From CAG-791 sp000431495 (lineage in GTDB: Bacteria > Bacillota > Clostridia > Lachnospirales > Lachnospiraceae), in the NCBI GenBank assembly GCA_052117605.1, contig JBQKIT010000004.1: DNA of 64,000 nucleotides; one strand, written 5' to 3'. The position numbers and the translations under genes were made by a program. The notes beneath the pieces are model-generated. The model was not told where the DNA came from. It did no database searches and worked only from the letters and a program-made list of their open reading frames with translations. Below are positions 58,401-64,000 of this stretch, piece after piece (the stretch's first letter is position 1; every line of letters begins with the position of its first letter).

Positions 58401-58673
58401 GAGAACGGAGTCCATGCAAGAAAGGTGAACCGGATCGGCCAGGAATCTCCGACCGTAATGGACCTTCTTCTGGGACATAAGATTGATCTTGTGATCGACA
58501 CGCCGACGCAGGGCCATGACAAGAACCGTGACGGATTCCTGATCCGCCGCACGGCCATTGAAACCGGCGTTACGACGATTACGTCTCTGGATACTGCAAA
58601 GGCACTGGTTTCCTCGCTGGAGCATCAGGAAGAGGAGAAGGATCTCAGCCTGATTGATGTTGCAAAGCTTTGA
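55464..58673 (+). CDS. carB: Carbamoyl-phosphate synthase large subunit
   Basis: The 1069-residue enzyme has the doubled ATP-grasp structure: GSGPIVIGQAAEFDYAGTQ (first half, seen in pieces) and GSGPIRIGQGIEFDYCSVH (second half), YTLGGSGGG and YVLGGQGMQ at the ATP sites, and a C-terminal MGS-like regulatory domain with TPTQGHDKNRDGF. It makes carbamoyl phosphate from bicarbonate, ammonia and two ATP for pyrimidines and arginine. The MGS domain suggests control by UMP/UTP or other ligands. Its stop overlaps the queH start by one base. Confidence 0.97.
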   Translation: MPKREDVKKVMVIGSGPIVIGQAAEFDYAGTQACRSLKEEGVEVCLVNSNPATIMTDKDIADEVYIEPLTAKVLEKIIEKEKPDSILPTLGGQAGLNLGMELAESGFLEAHGVKLLGTTALTIKKAEDREMFKETMEKIGEPVAASDVVENVEDGVKFAEKIGFPVVLRPAYTLGGSGGGIAHNTAELRKILENGLRLSRVGQVLVERCISGWKEIEYEVMRDGAGNCITVCNMENLDPVGVHTGDSIVVAPSQTLSDKEYQMLRTAALNIIDELQITGGCNVQFALHPTSFEYCVIEVNPRVSRSSALASKATGYPIAKVAAKIALGFTLDEIKNAVTGKTYASFEPALDYCVVKFPRLPFDKFIHAKRTLTTQMKATGEVMSICTNFEGGLMKAIRSLEQHVDALDSYDFSHLSKEELFVRLTVVDDQRIWVIAEALRKGISRQTIHEITMVDEWFIDKIHNLVRMEEKLKKEPLTKELLEEAKRMEFPDSVISRWTGIPEEEVAKTRYDNGITARYKMVDTCAAEFEAQTPYFYSVYNTSDTDEAKERVTDRKKILVLGSGPIRIGQGIEFDYCSVHATWAFAKEGYETIIINNNPETVSTDFDIADKLYFEPLTPEDVKNIVDIEHPDYAVVQFGGQTAIKLTMSLTKMGVPILGTDAKDVDAAEDREIFDEVLQKCEIKRAAGATVYTAEEAKEVAHRLGYPVLVRPSYVLGGQGMQIALSDEEIEQFMEVINRYTQEHPILVDKYLQGTETEVDAVCDGENILIPGIMEHIERSGVHSGDSISVYPSQSLSEHVKETIAEYTRRLARELHIVGLINVQFIAMGEEVYIIEANPRSSRTVPYISKVTGIPIVDLAAKCMLGYKLTDLGYQPGLQPEVGTIAIKMPVFSTEKIRGAEISVGPEMKSTGECLGISADFNEALYKAFLGSGVSLPKHKQMIITVKDADKGEIIDIARRYEKLGYIIYSTRRTAETLQENGVHARKVNRIGQESPTVMDLLLGHKIDLVIDTPTQGHDKNRDGFLIRRTAIETGVTTITSLDTAKALVSSLEHQEEEKDLSLIDVAKL

Positions 58674-59365
58674 TGAAAACGAATCCTGTAAATTACAGCA
58701 AAGAGCTGGAGAATATGATTGCAGCAGACAGGGAGCAGGGGCGGATTCCGTCCCTGCTCCTGCAGGTATGCTGTGCCCCCTGTTCCAGCTACTGCCTGGA
58801 ATACCTGCGCGAGGACTTCCGGATCACGGTATTGTATTACAATCCGAACATCTCGGAGCCGGAGGAGTTTGAAAAGCGCAGGGCTGAGGAGAAACGGCTG
58901 ATCCGGGAATACAACAGACAGGTGGAAGAACAGGACTTTGACGGAATGCACTCGACGAAGCGCGCGCAGAAGATCGACATTCTGGAATGTCCGTATGACG
59001 GTGACGTCTATGAAAGAGCTGTTCAGGGGCTGGAGAATGAGCCGGAGGGCGGAGAACGATGTACGGTCTGCTTTGTCCTGAGGCTTGCGAAGACGGCACA
59101 GCTTGCGGCAGAGGGCGGCTATGACTATTTCTCGACGACGCTCACGATTTCACCTCTCAAGGATGCCGCAAGGCTCAACCGGATCGGCGGAGAGATGGGG
59201 GCAAAATACGGCGTGATGTGGCTTCCCTCCGACTTCAAGAAGAAGGACGGATATAAAAGGTCGATTGAGCTTTCGCGCCGCTTTGACCTCTACCGGCAGA
59301 ATTATTGCGGCTGCCGGTTCAGCAGGCAGCAAAGAGAGCTTCAGGAACAGGAAATGGAAAGGTAG
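58673..59365 (+). CDS. queH: Epoxyqueuosine reductase QueH
   Basis: The 230-residue protein shows the QueH (formerly DUF208) signature: LLLQVCCAPCSSYCLEYL near 28-45 with a CC and CxxxxC cluster, YYNPNISEPEEFEKR, GERCTVCFVLRL near 127-138, and a C-terminal YCGCRFSR near 209-216. QueH reduces epoxyqueuosine to queuosine in tRNA through an iron-sulfur cluster. ATG 58673 overlaps the carB stop as TGATG. Another queuosine gene is not in the window. It is followed by argS. Confidence 0.93.
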   Translation: MKTNPVNYSKELENMIAADREQGRIPSLLLQVCCAPCSSYCLEYLREDFRITVLYYNPNISEPEEFEKRRAEEKRLIREYNRQVEEQDFDGMHSTKRAQKIDILECPYDGDVYERAVQGLENEPEGGERCTVCFVLRLAKTAQLAAEGGYDYFSTTLTISPLKDAARLNRIGGEMGAKYGVMWLPSDFKKKDGYKRSIELSRRFDLYRQNYCGCRFSRQQRELQEQEMER

Positions 59366-59379
59366 AGTAAGGGTAAAGT

Positions 59380-61149
59380 ATGAAACAATTGCTGGAAGCA
59401 TTGACAGAAGAGATGGGAAAGGCCTTTGCGGCAGCAGGCTATGATGCTGCAATGGGAAAGGTGGGTGTTTCTGCGCGCCCGGACCTTGCGGAGTACCAGT
59501 GCAACGGCGCAATGGCCGGTGCGAAGCAGTATCATAAGGCTCCGTTTATGATCGCAGAGGATGTGGCTGCGAAGCTGCAGGATTCCGCGATTTTTGAAGA
59601 TGTCGCGGTTGTAAAGCCCGGTTTTATCAATCTGAACGTGAAGGAATCCTATCTGCAGGCGTATCTGCAAGAAATGACCGAATCGGTCAAATTTGGAATG
59701 CCGCTTCCGGAGCAGCAAAAAACCGTGGTTCTTGACTACGGCGGACCGAACGTGGCGAAGCCCCTCCATGTGGGACATCTTCGTTCTGCAGTGATCGGTG
59801 AGGCAATCAAGAGAATGGTTCGCTATCACGGGGATACGGCGATTGGGGATATCCACCTCGGGGACTGGGGACTTCAGATGGGCCTTGTGATTACCGAGCT
59901 CAAGCACAGACAGCCGGAGCTGGTTTATTTTGACGAGTCCTATGAGGGAGATTATCCGGAGGAGGCTCCGTTCACCGTCGGAGATCTGGAGGAAATCTAT
60001 CCCTTTGCGAGTGGGAAATCCAAAGAGGATGAGAGCTATCACGCAGAGGCACTGGAGAATACACACAAGCTGCAGGAGGGAAACCGCGGCTATCGTGCAC
60101 TGTGGAAGCACATCATGAGTGTTTCCGTGGCAGATATGAAGCGCAACTACGCGAACCTGAACGTGACCTTTGATCTGTGGAACGGCGAGTCGACGGTCAA
60201 TGACCTGATTGCTCCGATGGTTGCGAAGATGAAGGAGGACGGCAAGGCCTACGAGAGCGAGGGCGCACTCGTTGTGGATGTCGCAGAGGAAACTGACGCG
60301 AAGGAGGTTCCGCCCTGCATGATCTTAAAGAGTGACGGCGCGGCGCTGTATACGACAACGGATCTTGCAACGATTCAGGACCGACGCGATGAATATCATC
60401 CGGATGAAATCATTTATATTACAGACAAGCGGCAGGCACTTCACTTTGTGCAGGTGTTCCGCGCTGCAAGAAAATGCGGTCTTTGCGATGAGAAGACGGA
60501 GCTTCGTCACATCGGCTTCGGTACCGTCAACGGTAAGGACGGAAAGCCCTTCAAAACAAGAGACGGCGGCGTGATGCGTCTGGAGACGCTCATCTCTGAT
60601 ATCAATGAGGAGATGCAGAAGAAGATTGAGAGCAATCCGGAAATCACCGGAGAGGAAGCGAAGGATACCGCACGGAAGGTTGCACTTGCTGCCATCAAGT
60701 ACGGCGATCTGTCGAACCAGGCATCCAAGGACTATATCTTCGATACGGAGAAATTCACCTCCTTCGAGGGAGACACCGGCCCGTACATCCTGTACACAAT
60801 TGTCCGGATCAAGTCGATTCTTGCGAAGTACCAGGCTGCAGGCGGCAGGGACCTTGCCGAGCTTGCAATTGCAAAGCCGCAGAGCAAGGCGGAGAAGAGT
60901 CTGATGCAGGACATCGCGGGCTTTGGAGCGATGATGGAAGGCGCTTACGAAGACTGTGCACCGCACCGGATCTGTGCGTATATCTATCAGCTCTCGAATG
61001 ACTTCAACAGCTTCTACCACGGAACCAGAATCCTGGCCGAGGAAGATGCAGCGAAGAAGGAAGGTTGGATTGCGCTTCTGAAGCTGACAAGAGATATTCT
61101 CGAAACCTGCATTGATGTACTCGGGTTCTCTGCACCGGAGAGGATGTAA
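59380..61149 (+). CDS. argS: Arginyl-tRNA synthetase
   Basis: The 589-residue class I synthetase has an N-terminal Add-1 domain (1-110), the HVGH form of the HIGH motif in KPLHVGHLRS near 127-136, the KMSKS-equivalent FKTRDGGVM near 390-398, and a C-terminal DALR-type anticodon-binding domain ending in DVLGFSAPERM. Lack of a standard KMSKS is usual for ArgRS. It charges tRNA-Arg. It is 14 bp after queH and 12 bp before the next gene, so it is part of an operon. Confidence 0.96.
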   Translation: MKQLLEALTEEMGKAFAAAGYDAAMGKVGVSARPDLAEYQCNGAMAGAKQYHKAPFMIAEDVAAKLQDSAIFEDVAVVKPGFINLNVKESYLQAYLQEMTESVKFGMPLPEQQKTVVLDYGGPNVAKPLHVGHLRSAVIGEAIKRMVRYHGDTAIGDIHLGDWGLQMGLVITELKHRQPELVYFDESYEGDYPEEAPFTVGDLEEIYPFASGKSKEDESYHAEALENTHKLQEGNRGYRALWKHIMSVSVADMKRNYANLNVTFDLWNGESTVNDLIAPMVAKMKEDGKAYESEGALVVDVAEETDAKEVPPCMILKSDGAALYTTTDLATIQDRRDEYHPDEIIYITDKRQALHFVQVFRAARKCGLCDEKTELRHIGFGTVNGKDGKPFKTRDGGVMRLETLISDINEEMQKKIESNPEITGEEAKDTARKVALAAIKYGDLSNQASKDYIFDTEKFTSFEGDTGPYILYTIVRIKSILAKYQAAGGRDLAELAIAKPQSKAEKSLMQDIAGFGAMMEGAYEDCAPHRICAYIYQLSNDFNSFYHGTRILAEEDAAKKEGWIALLKLTRDILETCIDVLGFSAPERM

Positions 61150-61161
61150 CGGAGATTTGCA

Positions 61162-62487
61162 ATGGAAATGGATGATCTTTTCAAAGCCGGCAGCGACATC
61201 ATGCGGGATGTTTCGCAGGCGGTGGAATCCGGCGATTATTCTCATCTGAGCGGGTCCATTAAGGAGCATGTCACGCAGGTGACGGACCAGTTCAGGCAGG
61301 AGGTCGCGCAGGGCGCAAGAAAATTTGCGGATTCGATGTCTCAGGGAACGGCCTCCGGAGGTCCGAAGGGAAGAAATTATTTTCTTCAGAGAAAGCCGAA
61401 CCGCAATGCGGGTGTCGGGAAGAAGATTGCCGGCATCGTGCTTGCCGTTATGCAGGGCTCCGGCGCGGCAATCTGGCTGCTTTCGGCAGTTTTGCTTGGG
61501 CTTACGGGGGATGGAGCTGCGGTGGCTCTGGCGCTTGTCTTTGCATTGCTGTCAGCGGCTATCACTGCCGGCTTTGCGGTTCTTGCAAGAAACGGTAAGA
61601 AACAGCAGCAGCTCGTGGCCCGTTACTATCAGTACGGGGAACTGATCGGGACAGATCAGGAATTCTTCCCGGTGGCGGAGCTTGCACTGAAGGCCGGTGT
61701 TTCGGAGGAGCAGGTTCGCGACGATATTGTGAAGATGCGTGCGGCAGGTTATCTTCCTTACGCGGTGCTGGATCGCAGCAAAACCACGGTCATCCTCACG
61801 GACCGCATGTACAAGCAGTATGCAAATGCCGAGAAATCAAGAAGGGAACGGGAAGAGGCGGAGCGTATCCGCAATCTTCAGAATGGCGCAGCACCGCAGG
61901 GACAGGCCCAAAGCTGGGAGAGCGCCGAGAAGAAGACTGCGGAAGCAGAGGCAATGGCGCATCTGGGAGCTGCCGGAAAGGCTGCAGGCGCACAGGGAAA
62001 TCTCAGCGAGGACCAGGCCTCTCTTCTGAGGGAAGGGCAGAGCTACATTATCCAGATCCGTGCGATTAATGACCGGATTCCGGATACGGAGGTGATGTCG
62101 GATAAGCTTTACCAGCTGGAAGACATCATGCAGAGAATTTTTACCGAGGTGAAGAAGAACCCGGCCAAGACCAAGGATCTTCGCAAGCTCATGAATTATT
62201 ATCTCCCGACTACAACGAAGCTTCTCCGTGCGTATGCGGATCTGAATGAACAGCCGGAGGCGGGAGAGAATATCCGGGAGACCAAGCGTCAGATCGAGGC
62301 CTCCATGGATATGATCAACGATGCCTTCGGAAAGCTGCTGGACAATATGTTCCAGGAGCAGGCCTGGGATCTGTCATCGGATTTGAATGTCATGAAGACC
62401 ATGATGGCGCAGGACGGACTGACGGAAAGCTATGTGATGAACAGTCAGGGAGAGAAGGTCCCTGCATCGGAAGCAGAAAACCTGTAA
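61162..62487 (+). CDS. XpaC-like (5-bromo-4-chloroindolyl phosphate hydrolysis) family protein
   Basis: The 441-residue protein has an amphipathic N-terminal helical part (1-75), two membrane helices (about 90-135), a wing-like domain with EQVRDDIVKMRAAGYLP near 183-199, a polar low-complexity linker, and a C-terminal helical domain (about 285-425) of the XpaC type with LMNYYLPTTTKLLRAY. The name comes from a colour assay in Bacillus; the true role is not settled. TelA, the usual partner, is not adjacent. It begins 12 bp after argS and ends before a strong bidirectional terminator. Confidence 0.82.
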   Translation: MEMDDLFKAGSDIMRDVSQAVESGDYSHLSGSIKEHVTQVTDQFRQEVAQGARKFADSMSQGTASGGPKGRNYFLQRKPNRNAGVGKKIAGIVLAVMQGSGAAIWLLSAVLLGLTGDGAAVALALVFALLSAAITAGFAVLARNGKKQQQLVARYYQYGELIGTDQEFFPVAELALKAGVSEEQVRDDIVKMRAAGYLPYAVLDRSKTTVILTDRMYKQYANAEKSRREREEAERIRNLQNGAAPQGQAQSWESAEKKTAEAEAMAHLGAAGKAAGAQGNLSEDQASLLREGQSYIIQIRAINDRIPDTEVMSDKLYQLEDIMQRIFTEVKKNPAKTKDLRKLMNYYLPTTTKLLRAYADLNEQPEAGENIRETKRQIEASMDMINDAFGKLLDNMFQEQAWDLSSDLNVMKTMMAQDGLTESYVMNSQGEKVPASEAENL

Positions 62488-62541
62488 CAGGCGGGAAACA
62501 GAACGAGCGTAAAACGCAGGGCCTCATTTATGCATGAAAAG

Positions 62542-62603
62542 GCCGGCCTGCGGATCACAAAGGAGCAAAGGATATGCTCCCGAAGATCCGCGGGCCGGCT
62601 TTT
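62542..62603. terminator. Bidirectional intrinsic terminator between convergent genes
   Basis: GCCGGCCTGCGGATC (62542-62556) pairs with GATCCGCGGGCCGGC (62585-62599), with a nested GGAGCA/TGCTCC hairpin inside. TTTT follows on the plus strand and TTTT on the minus strand, so it serves both the XpaC-like and the MATE gene. Confidence 0.88.
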
Positions 62604-62621
62604 ATTCTGCCCGGAATTACT

Positions 62622-64000
62622 TTATGTGGGAAGTCCTGCAAGCTTTTTCCATTTTCCGCTGCGATAGCGAAGAAGGAAGAAGACAATGCGGCAGATCCAG
62701 TCGACAATCATGGCGATCCAGACGCCGATGGCGCCCATTCCGAAATTGACGCCGAGAATGTAGGACAGCACAATCCGGAAGAGGAACATGGAAGCAATGG
62801 AAACGATCATCGTATAGCGGACATCGTTGCAGGCGCGCAGCATGTTCGGGAAAACAAAGGCGAGCGGCCACAGAAATATGCCGCAGCCCGTGTGAATGAC
62901 AACGAGCTTCCAGGTCAGCGCCGTTGCTTCTGCAGAGAGCCCGAAGATGGAGAGAATCGGGTTCAGGAACAGAATGAGCACGTTGTCAAGAACAAACGAG
63001 GGCAGATAGGTGATCAGAAGAATTTTCTTCAGATAAAACCGGATCTGCCATTCCGAGCCTGCACCGACGCATTGGCCGATGACCGTGATCATGGCAAGGC
63101 TGGTTGCCTGCCCGATGATGACACCGACGGAGTCCAGACTGTTGGCTACGCCGTTTGCAGCGATCTGGGAGGTGCCGAACAGGGCGATGATGGAGACAAC
63201 GAGGATTCGTCCGAGCTGGAAGATCCCGTTCTCGGTTCCGCTCGGGATTCCGATGTAGAGAATCTTGCTGATGACGGACCATTTCGGCTTTACCAGAAAG
63301 TGCTTCAGGTAGATTTCCTGTCCGGGTCTTCGAAGGAGCAGCAGGAGAATCAGCGCACCGAGTGCCCGGGAGATCAGGGAAGGGATCGCAACACCTACCG
63401 TTCCCAGATGCAGGGCGAAGACACCGACCGCATTGCCGATGACATTGACAACGTTGACAACAACCGCAGTTTTCAGCGTAATGGCGGCATTTCCCATGGA
63501 GCGGAACAGCGCGGCACAGGCGTTATAAACAGCAAGGAATGGAAAGGAGAGTGCAGAGATCAGGAAATAGATCAGAGCATTCTGCATGACATCCTCCTCA
63601 ATTCCGCCGAAGAAAAGGCGAAGGAGCGGCTCCTTGACGGCGATGGTAAGAAGCATCACAAAAAGACCGAGTGTCAGTACGGTAATCAGAAGCTGCGCGG
63701 CAGAGTCTCTGGCCTGCCTGGGGCGCTTTGCACCGATGTATTGCGAGGTGACGACCGCACCCCCTGTTGCCAGTGCAGAGAAAACAGCAAAAACCAGATT
63801 GTTGATCATGTCGACCAGAGAAACGCCGGAGACAGCTGCTTCACCGACTGCTGAAATCATGACGGTATCCGCCATACCGACGGTCATGGCGAGTGCCTGC
63901 TCGAAAATCAGCGGAATAATCAGCCTGCGAAGATCTCCGGAAGAAAAAAGAAGAGACTCTTTGTGATCAGAACTGCCACAGGGAGTGAAAGCTGCTCCGG
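62622..64000 (-). CDS. MATE-family efflux transporter (5' end outside the window)
   Basis: The reading frame extends beyond the internal ATG at 63887 to the right edge: the upstream residues (SSGDLRRLIIPLIFEQALAM) are a normal MATE helix 1, so the start lies at or beyond 64000. The visible 459 residues include VVTSQYIGAKRP, NVIGNAVG, GIPSGTENGIFQLGRI and TVIGQCVGAG. It is a different subfamily from the MATE protein at 6138. It should export cationic compounds with Na+ or H+. It converges on the XpaC-like gene across a terminator. Confidence 0.9.
   Translation of the reverse strand, partial: GAAFTPCGSSDHKESLLFSSGDLRRLIIPLIFEQALAMTVGMADTVMISAVGEAAVSGVSLVDMINNLVFAVFSALATGGAVVTSQYIGAKRPRQARDSAAQLLITVLTLGLFVMLLTIAVKEPLLRLFFGGIEEDVMQNALIYFLISALSFPFLAVYNACAALFRSMGNAAITLKTAVVVNVVNVIGNAVGVFALHLGTVGVAIPSLISRALGALILLLLLRRPGQEIYLKHFLVKPKWSVISKILYIGIPSGTENGIFQLGRILVVSIIALFGTSQIAANGVANSLDSVGVIIGQATSLAMITVIGQCVGAGSEWQIRFYLKKILLITYLPSFVLDNVLILFLNPILSIFGLSAEATALTWKLVVIHTGCGIFLWPLAFVFPNMLRACNDVRYTMIVSIASMFLFRIVLSYILGVNFGMGAIGVWIAMIVDWICRIVFFLLRYRSGKWKKLAGLPT

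Noticed and set aside
55317..58625. Very long open frame antisense to carB (about 1100 codons)
   Set aside because: It mirrors the third-position bias of carB, has no ribosome-binding site and encodes no recognisable domain; carB on the plus strand is certain.

Overview
The window looks like a chromosomal segment of an anaerobic, low-to-moderate G+C Gram-positive bacterium, most likely a clostridium of the family Lachnospiraceae. The reasons are the gene content and style: a single-chain PurL, QueH, RadA, a ClpC-type ATPase, XpaC-like and DUF6142-like proteins, AGGAGG-type ribosome-binding sites throughout, sigma-A style promoters and many Rho-independent terminators. No name can be fixed from the sequence alone.

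Layout. 1-1.64 kb is a gene graveyard: the 3' end of a group II intron, a frameshifted type IV prepilin gene, and an abfD (4-hydroxybutyryl-CoA dehydratase) fragment fused to unidentified remnants. 1.7-10.5 kb holds a GH3 glycosidase divergent from an AraC regulator, an acidic lipoprotein, a MATE pump, a ComEC-like secreted metallo-hydrolase and an RNase Z-like hydrolase. 10.5-15.8 kb is a probable 2-oxoacid/2-hydroxyacid unit (D-2-hydroxyacid dehydrogenase, NhaC antiporter, aminotransferase, AEC carrier) behind a complex leader. 15.7-22.6 kb is a split, dlt-like acyl-transfer locus: MBOAT and SGNH proteins on the minus strand; a GNAT, a stand-alone adenylation enzyme, a fold-type III PLP enzyme and a carrier protein on the plus strand. 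valS and two TPR proteins follow (22.6-29.7 kb). 29.8-37.5 kb carries pyrF-pyrE and purE-purM-purN-purD, with an M29 peptidase between them. 37.6-43.5 kb carries an SH3-domain membrane protein and a GntR-clpC-radA operon.

43.6-48.8 kb is visibly more A+T-rich and looks acquired: a two-component system, a three-gene antimicrobial-peptide-type ABC transporter with four helically phased direct repeats upstream, and an ASCH-domain protein, ending at tRNA-Trp. 49.1-64 kb returns to core genes: vanZ, purL, carA-carB, queH, argS, an XpaC-like protein and a second MATE pump cut by the window edge.

The nucleotide genes form a distributed de novo pathway (carAB, pyrE, pyrF, purD, purE, purL, purM, purN). 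The most interesting items are the split dlt-like locus with its decarboxylase/racemase-family enzyme, a 52-bp-period tandem repeat present at two sites 42 kb apart, the phased operator of the ABC operon, the promoter embedded in a terminator ahead of the GntR-clpC operon, and the compact promoter/small-ORF/terminator leader at 10.55-10.8 kb.
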